Assembly (NCBI RefSeq): GCF_017873215.1
Contig: NZ_JAGGKA010000006.1
Location: forward strand, 142,476 to 206,475
Source of the DNA: Clostridium tetanomorphum
GTDB lineage: Bacteria > Bacillota > Clostridia > Clostridiales > Clostridiaceae
Length of the DNA: 64,000 nucleotides
Direction: 5' to 3'
Within the stretch, counting starts at the first letter, position 1. Every line of letters begins with the position of its first letter. Both the position numbers and the translations under genes were made by a program. Below are positions 29,584-37,289 of this stretch, piece after piece. Below the pieces are notes generated by a model. That model ran no database searches. It had not been told where the DNA came from and was given only the letters and a program-made list of their open reading frames with translations.

Positions 29584-29867
29584 TAATCCCCCCGTATCTC
29601 TTTAAATTAATAAAGAACTTTTAAGTTTGAAATTAATTATTATATTTATTTAATTTTTAACTACAGTTAAATATATGTTCCAAATTAGGAAAATATTTTT
29701 AATTTTTAAAATAGACTAAATTATACATTTTCCCCCTTTAATCTAAATGATACTTTAAATTTATGTATTTTTTTGATATTATAAGTAGGTGATTTAAAAT
29801 GTGTGAAAAATTTTTTTCACCTTATAAAAATTCATAGATGCAAATATATAATACAGGAGGTTCTTTT

Positions 29868-31511
29868 ATGAAGGATATTATATACATAAGTGGACATAAA
29901 AATCCTGATACAGATTCTATATGTTCCGCTATAGCTTATGCTGAATTTAAAAATAAAACCAGTGACATACCTGCTATTCCTATAAGACTAGGAGAATTAA
30001 ACAGAGAAACTCAATTTGTACTTGATTACTTTAATGTTAAATCACCAGAACTTATTGAGACTGTAAGAACACAAATAAAAGATTTAAAAATCGATAATGT
30101 AGCCCCAATATGTCCTGAAATATCATTAAAAATGGCTTGGTCTATAATGAAGAAAAACAATGTGAAAACTTTACCTGTAGTAGATGGAAATGATAAACTT
30201 ATAGGACTTGCGTCTCTTTCAAATATAACTTCTACTTATATGGATATATGGGATAACAATATACTTTCCAAAAGTGGCACTACATTAGAAAATATCGTAG
30301 AAACACTTTCAGCAAAGTGCATATATGTAAGTAAACAAATGAATAATTTTAGCGGAAAAATTGTTGTTACTGCAATGCAACCTGAGAGTGCTCGTGAAAT
30401 TATAGATGGAGGAGATATAGTTATCTGTGGTGATAGAGAAGATGCTCAAGAAATAATACTTGACTCTAAAGCTTCTCTTATGATTATTACAGGTAAACAT
30501 GATGTACCTGAAAAAATAATAGAAAAGGCCAAAACTATAAATTGTTCTATCATCATGACTCCTTATGATACATTTACAGCAGCCAGACTTATTCCTCAAA
30601 GCGTACCAGTAAGCTATGTAATGACTAAAGATAATTTAGTTGTATTCAATAATGAGGATTTAGTAGATGATGCAAAAGAAATAATGCTTCAAACTAGATA
30701 TAGAAGTTATCCTGTAGTAGATAATGATGATAAAATTATTGGAAGCATTTCAAGATATCATTTAATTTCAAAAAATAAGAAAAAAGTTATATTAGTAGAC
30801 CATAATGAAAGGACTCAATCTATCCCTGGTCTTGAAGATGCTGAGTTACTTGAAGTAATTGATCATCATAGAATAGGTGATATACAAACAGGTTTACCAA
30901 TTTATTTTAGAAATGAACCTGTAGGTTGTACTGCTACTATTATAGCATCTATATTTTTCGAAAATGGAATAAGACCATCTAAACAAATTGCTGGAATACT
31001 AGCATCAGCTATAATTTCTGATACACTTTTGTTTAAGTCTCCAACTTCAACTACTGCAGACAAGTTAATGCTTAAGAGACTTTCAGAAATAGCAAATATA
31101 GATGCTGAAAAATTTGCTGAAGAAATGTTTAAAGCCGGCACTTCCCTTAAAGGAAAAACTTTAGATGAAATATTCAATCAAGATTTTAAAGTATTTAAAA
31201 TAGGTTCTTTAAAGGTAGGGGTAGGACAGGTTACTACAATGGATACAGAAGGTTTTGCCACCATGAAAGAAGATATGATTAATTATATGGAGAATAAATG
31301 CAATGACGAAGGATTTAATCTTTTAATACTTATGGTAACAGACTTATTAAAAGATGGTTCTGAACTATTAACTGTGGGAGCTGAAAAATATTTAGTAAGT
31401 AAAGCCTTTAATGTCCAATTAAATGAAAATAGTGTATATGTACCTGGACTAATGTCAAGAAAAAAACAAGTTATTCCACCTTTAACTTCTGCAGCTACTG
31501 AAAGAGATTAG
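29868..31511 (+). CDS. Manganese-dependent inorganic pyrophosphatase with CBS and DRTGG domains
   Basis: 547 residues, family II (DHH) PPase. The N-terminal DHH motif starts ISGHKNPDTDS. Two CBS domains flank a DRTGG insertion (about 70-310); DHHRIGD and a DHHA2 domain ending SRKKQVIPPL follow. It hydrolyses PPi; CBS-containing forms are inhibited by AMP/ADP and activated by ATP or diadenosine polyphosphates. The ATG at 29868 has AGGAGG upstream; the longer frame does not. Monocistronic with a strong terminator. Confidence 0.95.
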   Translation: MKDIIYISGHKNPDTDSICSAIAYAEFKNKTSDIPAIPIRLGELNRETQFVLDYFNVKSPELIETVRTQIKDLKIDNVAPICPEISLKMAWSIMKKNNVKTLPVVDGNDKLIGLASLSNITSTYMDIWDNNILSKSGTTLENIVETLSAKCIYVSKQMNNFSGKIVVTAMQPESAREIIDGGDIVICGDREDAQEIILDSKASLMIITGKHDVPEKIIEKAKTINCSIIMTPYDTFTAARLIPQSVPVSYVMTKDNLVVFNNEDLVDDAKEIMLQTRYRSYPVVDNDDKIIGSISRYHLISKNKKKVILVDHNERTQSIPGLEDAELLEVIDHHRIGDIQTGLPIYFRNEPVGCTATIIASIFFENGIRPSKQIAGILASAIISDTLLFKSPTSTTADKLMLKRLSEIANIDAEKFAEEMFKAGTSLKGKTLDEIFNQDFKVFKIGSLKVGVGQVTTMDTEGFATMKEDMINYMENKCNDEGFNLLILMVTDLLKDGSELLTVGAEKYLVSKAFNVQLNENSVYVPGLMSRKKQVIPPLTSAATERD

Positions 31512-31518
31512 TTATATA

Positions 31519-31556
31519 AAAAATGGACAGTAATATTTTTACTGTCCATTTTTTTT
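31519..31556 (+). terminator. Rho-independent terminator after the pyrophosphatase
   Basis: AAATGGACAGTAA pairs with TTACTGTCCATTT over a short loop, followed by a T-run eight bases long. Confidence 0.9.
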
Positions 31557-31630
31557 ATTTATCATTATTTTGTAAACTTATTCCTTTGTCATTCATATAC
31601 TAATACTGAAAAAATTTTAGGAGGATTTTT

Positions 31631-31885
31631 ATGTTTAATATGAATAATAATTACTGCAACCCTTTCTTTACAAGAGATATGAACCCTTGTATGTTTAATG
31701 GATTTTTTTGTCCAATGATGAGAATGCACTATAGTGATGACTATAATTATACTTCTCCACTAATTCCTTCGGAGGATTTAACTAATTTTAATGATATTAG
31801 AGATTCAGATAATATAGAAGATGATTATTATGAATTCTCAGGTATAAAAATGCGAAAAGTCAATGTTTCTGAAATAGAAGACTAG
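31631..31885 (+). CDS. Hypothetical small protein (84 aa)
   Basis: No family recognized. The N-terminal half is rich in Asn, Met, Phe and Cys; the C-terminal half is acidic. Such composition resembles small spore-coat proteins of Clostridium, but that is only a guess. TAGGAGG precedes the ATG at good spacing. Confidence 0.6.
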   Translation: MFNMNNNYCNPFFTRDMNPCMFNGFFCPMMRMHYSDDYNYTSPLIPSEDLTNFNDIRDSDNIEDDYYEFSGIKMRKVNVSEIED

Positions 31886-31945
31886 AATGAAAGTAAAAAA
31901 CTCTGCATATTAATTAATAATAATATTAATATGGAGGGATAAAAA

Positions 31946-32713
31946 ATTGGGATAGGCTATTTAATCGGCTGTTTACTCAGTATAATATTTTGGAAAATTG
32001 ATAGACAAGATGTCTATTATAAAATTAATCTTAAATTAACTAATAAAATAAAAAATGTTAATTTACTTGCTGGATTTTATATATTCTTAATTACATTATC
32101 TTCTTTTCTATTATATAATTTAAAAAATAAAGAAATATTGGATTGTATAATTACTTTCCTAGTAATAGACATAAGTAATACTGAAAGAAAAAATTTAGAA
32201 AAAAGAGAAAAAATACATTTTTATGATTCTATATCTATAATTTCTCGTTCTGTAGTTTGTGGCTTTATAGCTCCTATATTCTATATTTTAATCTTTGGAA
32301 ATATTTCTGCATTAGTTTATTCTTTTATCTACAATATTAGTATTCAGAATGATATAAAGCTATTTAATTTTTTATTTAATATAGGCACTATAATCCCATG
32401 TATTTTTGTACAATTATATTTATACATTATATATGTTTTAAGAAACAAAAAATTATGCATTGATTTTAAAGGAGACTACTTTATAAATTTTTATATGAGT
32501 CCTTTGTTAAATGTGGATATTTTAGCTGCCTACGTAGAATCAGTAAATTTCTATTATTATTTTAATCATAACAGCACTGATTATATAAAAAGTTATGGAG
32601 ATTATAAAAATAAAATAAATGATTCTTGTATTAAAGATTACTTAAGTATTTCTTATGGAATATGTATGGTAAGTTTTATATTATTTTTCATTTTGAATTA
32701 TTTTTCAATGTAA
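31946..32713 (+). CDS. Hypothetical membrane protein, apparent AUU start
   Basis: About 255 residues with membrane segments at the N-terminus (IGYLIGCLLSIIFW), near residues 45-60, 100-150 and at the C-terminus. No family recognized. The frame opens right after an in-frame TAA at 31940; GGAGGG (31933-31938) lies seven bases before an ATT at 31946, and no ATG, GTG or TTG with a ribosome site is nearby. The first standard start, a TTG 64 codons in, would remove two membrane segments. An AUU start is therefore proposed. Confidence 0.6.
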   Translation: MGIGYLIGCLLSIIFWKIDRQDVYYKINLKLTNKIKNVNLLAGFYIFLITLSSFLLYNLKNKEILDCIITFLVIDISNTERKNLEKREKIHFYDSISIISRSVVCGFIAPIFYILIFGNISALVYSFIYNISIQNDIKLFNFLFNIGTIIPCIFVQLYLYIIYVLRNKKLCIDFKGDYFINFYMSPLLNVDILAAYVESVNFYYYFNHNSTDYIKSYGDYKNKINDSCIKDYLSISYGICMVSFILFFILNYFSM

Positions 32714-32743
32714 ATGTATTTATTTAATATACACAATAAATAT

Positions 32744-32814
32744 CCACCAGCTAAGCTGGTGGTTTTTCTTAAGCCCTATAAGGGCACTTTACCAGCATTG
32801 TGCCTTAAGGCACG
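32744..32814. repeat. IS200/IS605-type end hairpins
   Basis: Three consecutive small hairpins: CCACCAGC-TAA-GCTGGTGG (32744-32762), GCCCTATAAGGGC, and GTGCCTTAAGGCAC (32801-32814). Subterminal hairpins of this kind are bound by the Y1 transposase. They flank the tnpA remnant that follows, so this is probably the downstream end of the IS. The first, followed by TTTTTC, may also terminate the upstream membrane-protein gene. Confidence 0.65.
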
Positions 32815-32845
32815 TATGAAAATCTCGCCAGCCGCAATTTAATTG

Positions 32846-32974
32846 TTACTTGCCACCCTTAAAAGGGTCCATATGTTCTTTAATACTTATTTGGTCGGCG
32901 ATCATATCTTCATTTTGTTGATTTTTTATATATTCTTCTATTGCTTTTTTATTTTTTCCTACTGTGTCCACATA
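32846..32974 (-). pseudogene. tnpA: tnpA (IS200/IS605 Y1 transposase), C-terminal fragment cut by the ICE
   Basis: The minus strand encodes VDTVGKNKKAIEEYIKNQ and ends DPFKGGK-stop. This is the C-terminal 42 residues of a Y1 transposase, including the catalytic Tyr (in EEYIKNQ). Its N-terminal part continues at 63908-64000; joining the two gives an uninterrupted RGFYVDTVGKN. The gene is inactivated by the ICE. Confidence 0.9.
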
Positions 32975-32997
32975 TGAGTGTTATATATTAGGAAAAC
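32975..32997. repeat. ICE left terminal inverted repeat
   Basis: Starts TGAG and ends TATTAGGAAAAC. Matches the right end (63885-63907, reversed) at 17 of 23 positions. It lies 28 bases from the recombinase stop codon and probably forms one half of the attachment site. Confidence 0.8.
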
Positions 32998-33025
32998 CAA
33001 CAAGCTCTGTTCGTGTGTAGGTGTC

Positions 33026-34705
33026 TTATCCTACCTGTAAATGCGAGTTGACTTCGATATACTGGATAATGCGGCGCAGCTCGTCGGCAAACTTAAACCG
33101 TATGCTTATGTCGCCGCCCTCGTATACTTTGATATGGTCAACCAGTTCGATTAAGATTTCTCTTGTCAGCTTGTCGATGTTCTCGTATTTTCGGAAAGTT
33201 GCTAAAAAAGGATTTTCGGTGTCAATGCCATTTTCCAGTTCGTCCCGCTCTTTTTTCAGATTGGCAATCACTGTGCCAATGGCTTCATTTTGCTGTTCAT
33301 AATCTTCACTCATGTGGCGGTAATCATTATGTGTGATATGACCGTCTTTCCAGTCCTGATAAAGTGCTTGCTTGTACCGCATGATTTTGGTAAGCTCTTT
33401 TTCTTTTGCGGTAATCAGTTCATTCAGCCGTATCGACTGGCTTTTTTTGAGCGGAGCCAAGTTAATTTTTGATACAATGGCGGAATAGCTGACTGCAAGA
33501 TGTACCTGTTGCCGGATTGCATAGAGTACAGCCGCTTCAAGCCTTGTGCTTTTAATAGAGTGCATAGTGCAGGCTTTTTTAGAAAGGCTCTTATATGTTC
33601 CGCATTGGTAGTAAACGTACAATTCCTTGCTTGCTATCCGCGACATTGCCCGGCCACAATCCGCACAGCGGAGAAAGCCGCTAAACAGATAAAGCTGTTT
33701 CTGTTTTGGAGAAGTGCGGGTGTCACGCTTTAGCAGTTGCTTAACCTTTTCAAAGGCTTCGCGGTCAATAATCGGTTCATGGGTATTCGGGACAACAATC
33801 CAGTCTTTTTCAGGTACAGCTTCGATTTTGTGTATCTTGTAGCTTTTCACACGGTTTCGCCCCTGTGCCATATCTCCAACATAGACGGGATTTTTCAGCA
33901 TATTGCTGATAGTAATGGTACTCCACATGGGCTGTGTCTGTCCGTTGGGGCATTTGTACTTTAATCCCTGACTTTGCTTGTAAACGGAAGGACACATAAC
34001 ACCGTGGTCGTTCAGATGATTCACAATAGCCCTGACGGTCATACCGCTTAGACACATGGAAAAAATCTTCTTTACCACTTCGGCGGCTTCATGGTCTACC
34101 AACAAAGCGTGTTTATCATTGGGGTCTTTGATGTAGCCATAGGGGGCATAGGAGCCAATAAATTCGCCATTACGTTTCTTGTAGTCAAACACCTGACGGA
34201 TTTTCTTTGAAGTTTGGTAACAATACTGGTCGTTCATTACGTTCGTTATAGGAACAAGAATACTTGATACGCTGTCAGGGTTCAAATAACTGTCTACGCC
34301 CTCTGCCAAGCTGATAAAGCGTACATTCATCTGAACAAACAAATTTTCAATCAGGCTCCCGGCGTCCGTATAGTTACGGGAAAGACGGGAAAGGTCTTTG
34401 ACAATCACGCAGTTTACCTTTTTCGCGTAAATGTCGGCCAGCAGTCTTTGAAAATCTGCCCGGTTCGTGTCTGTACCTGTGCAACCGTCATCAACATAGG
34501 TTTCGGCGCTTTCAAATTCATCAAGGTGCTGTCTGTAATAATCATCAAGCAACTTTTTTTGATTGGTGACACTGTTGCTGTCGTCCTTGCCACGATTCAA
34601 GTCCTCTTTGGATAACCGGATATATTTTGCAAGATTCCACCGTGTAGGATTATACGAAAATTGAGAAACAGCAGTATTTGTTTCCCTGTTTTTGGTTCGT
34701 GCCAT
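33026..34705 (-). CDS. Large serine recombinase (ICE integrase/excisionase)
   Basis: 559 residues. The N-terminal resolvase domain has the nucleophile Ser32 in YIRLSKED and VIVKDLSRLSRN. The recombinase domain follows (GSYAPYGYIKDP), then a zinc ribbon (LRCADCG ... YYQCGTY ... CTMH) and a C-terminal coiled-coil region (about 420-500). It resembles the TndX/TnpX group. It excises and integrates the ICE at the flanking sites. AGGAGGAAGC precedes the ATG. Its own promoter lies at 34736-34764, close to a near-copy upstream of the mobilization genes. Confidence 0.95.
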   Translation of the reverse strand: MARTKNRETNTAVSQFSYNPTRWNLAKYIRLSKEDLNRGKDDSNSVTNQKKLLDDYYRQHLDEFESAETYVDDGCTGTDTNRADFQRLLADIYAKKVNCVIVKDLSRLSRNYTDAGSLIENLFVQMNVRFISLAEGVDSYLNPDSVSSILVPITNVMNDQYCYQTSKKIRQVFDYKKRNGEFIGSYAPYGYIKDPNDKHALLVDHEAAEVVKKIFSMCLSGMTVRAIVNHLNDHGVMCPSVYKQSQGLKYKCPNGQTQPMWSTITISNMLKNPVYVGDMAQGRNRVKSYKIHKIEAVPEKDWIVVPNTHEPIIDREAFEKVKQLLKRDTRTSPKQKQLYLFSGFLRCADCGRAMSRIASKELYVYYQCGTYKSLSKKACTMHSIKSTRLEAAVLYAIRQQVHLAVSYSAIVSKINLAPLKKSQSIRLNELITAKEKELTKIMRYKQALYQDWKDGHITHNDYRHMSEDYEQQNEAIGTVIANLKKERDELENGIDTENPFLATFRKYENIDKLTREILIELVDHIKVYEGGDISIRFKFADELRRIIQYIEVNSHLQVG

Positions 34706-34735
34706 GCTTCCTCCTTCCTATCACATTACACTTAC

Positions 34736-34764
34736 ATTATACCATTTCAGCATAATGCGAACAA
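34736..34764 (-). promoter_or_regulatory. Promoter of the serine recombinase
   Basis: -35 TTGTTC (34759-34764), 17-bp spacer, -10 TATAAT (34736-34741) on the minus strand. Upstream CTCGACAACATTGTT and downstream GCTGAAATGG blocks recur at 46667-46708, suggesting a shared regulator. Confidence 0.8.
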
Positions 34765-34809
34765 TGTTGTCGAGGGCTTAAAAATACTGTTAGATAGCTG
34801 ATATTACCG

Positions 34810-34834
34810 ACTTCGGGCCAAGTTGGCCCGAAGT
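34810..34834. repeat. ICE 25-bp palindromic repeat, copy 1
   Basis: Consensus arms ACTTCGGGCCAA and TTGGCCCGAAGT around one central base (perfect here). Lies 11 bases after the stop of the 34846-35109 gene, before the recombinase promoter. Confidence 0.95.
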
Positions 34835-34845
34835 GACATGACCGA

Positions 34846-35109
34846 TTACAGGCCGCTTTTCTGCCGTATAAGAAAGTTTGTAATTACATCCTGCAAGGGG
34901 GGGCCGTCCTCCGGGAACTCTACCTTTACCGCAGTATCTCCATGACGGAAGCAGTAAGGGTTTTTTACCTGCTTCAAAATATGTGCCGCACGTTCCCTTT
35001 GAGGCAGGCTGTTATCAAAGTCGATTCCGCTAACATCTGTCAACTGTGATTTATCCACTGTGGCAATATCCACATCTTGCATTGTGATGATCTGTTCCAG
35101 ATTTACCAT
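34846..35109 (-). CDS. Small ICE protein, DUF6870/TnpW-like
   Basis: 87 residues starting MVNLEQIITMQDVDI. AAGGAGG precedes the ATG at 35109; the longer open frame has no ribosome site. The QVKNPYCF...AVKVEFPEDGPPLQDVI part resembles small proteins found next to large serine recombinases in clostridial transposons. A function in recombination has not been shown; accessory role to the recombinase is inference from position. Confidence 0.7.
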   Translation of the reverse strand: MVNLEQIITMQDVDIATVDKSQLTDVSGIDFDNSLPQRERAAHILKQVKNPYCFRHGDTAVKVEFPEDGPPLQDVITNFLIRQKSGL

Positions 35110-35226
35110 CGCTTTGTGCCTCCTTCTCAAATGAAAAATGTACTTTATGTTTCCTGCTGTCCTATGAGGAAACATAAACAGTCACCACTTTATAAGCAAA
35201 AGTGATGGCTGTTAATCTTTCCTCAT

Positions 35227-35251
35227 ACTTCGGGCCGAGTTGGCCCGAAGT
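35227..35251. repeat. ICE 25-bp palindromic repeat, copy 2
   Basis: One base differs from consensus (GGCCGAG). Its last base is part of the stop codon of the 35251-35451 gene. Confidence 0.93.
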
Positions 35252-35451
35252 CAATAGGGACTGTTCCGGTAATGCCCGTCTGCTTCGTGAATGGATTTGA
35301 AGTCAAATCTTTCGTTCAGTTCCATAACCACGCGCCGAATATCATCAGAGCTAAAACCACAGCTTTCCATTGCCCAAATGACATAGCCGCGACAAGCATT
35401 GTTGCTCCACGGTTCAGGCAGTATTTCCGATAAATTCATATCTTTTTCCAT
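35251..35451 (-). CDS. Hypothetical small ICE protein (66 aa)
   Basis: Not assigned to a named family. It contains ACRGYVIWAMESCGFSSDDI followed by a predicted helix. GGAG lies seven bases before the ATG at 35451, and the gene sits between the sigma-factor-like gene and the DUF6870-like gene. Similar short acidic proteins are common near recombinases of clostridial ICEs. The palindromic repeat overlaps its stop. Confidence 0.6.
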   Translation of the reverse strand: MEKDMNLSEILPEPWSNNACRGYVIWAMESCGFSSDDIRRVVMELNERFDFKSIHEADGHYRNSPY

Positions 35452-35906
35452 TTCGATTCTCCTATGCCAGAATAGGGGGAGTGCCGCGCCGGGAAAGAAT
35501 GGGCTGTCATTAGACAGAAATGCCCGGCGCGGCCTCCTATATGGTAAATAAGAGGATAACCCGGACAGGCGGCGGCAACCGCCCTCATGGGAATTTCACC
35601 CCGCCCCATGCTGATGGCGCGACGGTCAATACTGTGACGCGTTCAAACCGTAAGTATCATTGTACCAATCAAAAGATTATCGCCGGGTAGATTGCCATAT
35701 CTGCTCTGTCACAGTTGGTAGGAATCGCTCACGCTCCGTTTGGTTTTTCCCCCTTTCAACGGGCGGTTTTGGCGTACCCTGTGGCTTGGCTCCCTTTTGA
35801 TTGAACGTATCCGGGTTATCTGTATTCAGTTGTCAAAGAACGGCAGATGGAGAAAAAACTCCTTCTAATAGCCATGTGATTTGAAAGGCAAATTCGGAAC
35901 TGGAAA
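35452..35906. other. 455-bp non-coding structured region
   Basis: No open frame with a ribosome site on either strand. It holds an 11-bp perfect inverted repeat GCCGCGCCGGG (35483-35493) and CCCGGCGCGGC (35523-35533) right before the 66-aa gene, plus shorter hairpins (near 35570-35590). It may be a long leader RNA of the 66-aa gene, a regulatory RNA or a recombination/transfer site; none can be chosen from sequence alone. Confidence 0.5.
35483..35533. repeat. Inverted repeat, 11-bp perfect arms
   Basis: GC-rich stem with a 29-nt loop that itself contains the pair CTGTC/GACAG. No T-run follows, so a terminator is unlikely. Confidence 0.8.
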
Positions 35907-36326
35907 TTAAGACTTTTTCAAAAATTTCTCCATGCTTTTCAACCCTTTCTCAATAGCAACTCTGACGGCTTTTTCATTTATACCCTCTGCCCGTGCAATA
36001 TCGGATTTACTCATACCGAGTATGTAATGGGCATAAATTCGTTTTCCTTGCTTGTCCGGCAAGTAAGCGATTGCGGAGTGCAGTTGTTCGGAAGTAATTT
36101 TACGCTCGTAAATCTCGCAAGGGGAAAGGGATTCAAAAAGAATATCCTTTTCGATCCCGTCGTCAGCGTCCAGCGAATAGTGGGCTTTGTTATAGAAGCG
36201 GCGGCGAATGTAGTTTTTCTCCAAACGTTCTGCTTCCAGCAAAGCGTCCTTGATTTCATCTGATATCTCAACAAAAAAGTCTGAATTATAAAACGGGTAA
36301 TAATCCCGCAGATTGATTTTTGCCAT
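35907..36326 (-). CDS. Sigma-70-family (region 4-like) regulator of the ICE
   Basis: 139 residues. The C-terminal half has a sigma region 4 helix-turn-helix (ILGMSKSDIARAEGINEKAVRVAIEKG). The N-terminal part (MAKINLRDYYPFY) is typical of the small sigma-like proteins of Tn916/Tn1549-type elements. The ATG at 36326 follows GGAGG; the upstream ATG at 36341 is itself part of that ribosome site. It probably controls excision or transfer genes (family knowledge, not shown here). Confidence 0.85.
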   Translation of the reverse strand: MAKINLRDYYPFYNSDFFVEISDEIKDALLEAERLEKNYIRRRFYNKAHYSLDADDGIEKDILFESLSPCEIYERKITSEQLHSAIAYLPDKQGKRIYAHYILGMSKSDIARAEGINEKAVRVAIEKGLKSMEKFLKKS

Positions 36327-36402
36327 AAGGCGTTCCTCCATTTCGATTTTTTAGGGAATAGTGAATCGAAATGGAGCGGGAGGGGAACGACAGCGAGGTC
36401 GG

Positions 36403-36427
36403 ACTTCGGGCCAAGTTGGCCCGAAGT
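36403..36427. repeat. ICE 25-bp palindromic repeat, copy 3
   Basis: Perfect consensus. The next copy is more than 8 kb away, beyond the accessory genes. Confidence 0.95.
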
Positions 36428-36469
36428 GACAAGGCTTGTTCCATACGTTGTCAGTGAAAAAAGGATACA

Positions 36470-36504
36470 AAAAAACACCTTTACGCAAATTAGCGCGAAA
36501 GGTG
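36470..36504 (-). terminator. Terminator between accessory region and sigma-like gene
   Basis: CACCTTTACGC pairs with GCGCGAAAGGTG (36476-36504, one mismatch and a bulge), followed on the minus strand by seven T. Confidence 0.75.
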
Positions 36505-36580
36505 TCGAATAAAAAATGGGCGCAATAGCCGCCCACAAGTTGATATAATACTTTTAAACTATGTAAATGAAATTTTTCTG

Positions 36581-36643
36581 CTATATTAAACCGTCACAAT
36601 ATGGCGGCGTTTCTCTCAGAGAAAAAAATGCTTTGGGGTACAT
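36581..36643 (-). CDS. Possible 20-codon leader peptide
   Basis: ATG at 36643 preceded by AAGGAGG with a 5-base gap, reading MYPKAFFSLRETPPYCDGLI then stop. A terminator follows 77 bases later. A short, well-translated ORF ahead of a terminator resembles attenuation leaders of resistance genes; no resistance gene follows it here, so it may be a relic. Confidence 0.4.
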   Translation of the reverse strand: MYPKAFFSLRETPPYCDGLI

Positions 36644-36780
36644 AAAAACCTCCTTATCCCAAAGCCGCCAGAATAAGAAGAATTACAGGTATACTCTTTC
36701 CGATTTTTAACGGAAAATGACGGCTTTGTATGTCTGTTAAATTTGTCAGCAATCGTATAACAGAAAATTGTTATATGAAA

Positions 36781-36824
36781 AGAGCCGATAATCAAGAGAT
36801 ATGTACTCATTGATTATCGGCTCT
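36781..36824 (-). terminator. Terminator of the KTR gene
   Basis: 14-bp perfect stem AGAGCCGATAATCA (36781-36794) with TGATTATCGGCTCT (36811-36824), then TTTT on the minus strand. It overlaps the KTR stop codon. Confidence 0.8.
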
Positions 36825-37002
36825 GCGTCTTTGCGTCTGGCTCTTTGATAACTGACATATTGAGTTGTAGCACATTGATTAGAGATTCTTGTTTACATTT
36901 GGGACAGTATAGGGGGAAGTTTTCGAGGATTGTATCTTTCCTAATTTTCAGTCTTGTTTTATTGCCACATATAGGACATAGTAACCATTGAACTTCAATC
37001 AT
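36814..37002 (-). CDS. Cysteine-rich KTR-domain protein
   Basis: 62 residues with two CxxC pairs (LCPICGNKTRLKI and YCPKCKQES), a zinc-ribbon-like fold; the KTR motif gives the family its name. The ATG at 37002 follows AGGGGG. Family members often sit beside resistance genes on Firmicute mobile elements, as with the ANT(6) gene just upstream. Function unknown. Confidence 0.85.
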   Translation of the reverse strand: MIEVQWLLCPICGNKTRLKIRKDTILENFPLYCPKCKQESLINVLQLNMSVIKEPDAKTQSR

Positions 37003-37031
37003 TATCACCCCCTACATCATTTCATTAGTTG

Positions 37032-37289
37032 CTATTTTTCTGCTCTAATAATTACTGTTCCACAATTTTGATACAAAACTTCAACCGTTTTAAAACCGGC
37101 GTTTTTCATAAGTTCAAATTGATGTATCAATGTCAGTGGAATATCAATTTGTATAAACATATCTTCGGGTGTATTATTTTGCTTGCGCTTATATTCGTAT
37201 TCCTTAAGGCAAAGCGCTTCCTCTTCATCGCAATAGGCAAATCTAGTATATTTCTGTTGCGTTGGACGGTAAGCTTTTAACGCGCTCAA
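37032..37289 (-). pseudogene. 3' remnant of a SAM-dependent methyltransferase
   Basis: The last ~65 residues (DEEEALCLKEYEYKR through LIHQFELMKNAGFKTVEVLYQNCGTVIIRAEK, split here into segments) match the C-terminus of class I methyltransferases. The SAM-binding half is missing. The only possible start is a TTG inside the overlapping ANT(6) gene. It looks like a deletion remnant joined to the resistance gene. Confidence 0.7.

Larger units (their letters stand above)
36342..36813. other. Gap between sigma-like gene and KTR gene
   Basis: Contains palindrome copy 3, a minus-strand terminator (36470-36504), a 20-codon ORF with a strong ribosome site (36581-36643) and the terminator of the KTR gene. 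It marks the change from GC-rich backbone to AT-rich accessory DNA. Confidence 0.6.

Noticed and set aside
28865..29605. Plus-strand ORF of 246 codons
   Set aside because: Antisense shadow of the Ca2+ ATPase, which has all P-type motifs on the other strand.
29584..29867. Riboswitch in the gap before the pyrophosphatase
   Set aside because: No conserved aptamer features or terminator hairpin could be seen; only AT-rich DNA.
36011..36538. Minus-strand ORF of 175 codons over the sigma-like gene
   Set aside because: Different frame from the sigma-like protein, whose helix-turn-helix and ribosome site support it; runs across the palindrome, which is open in all frames.
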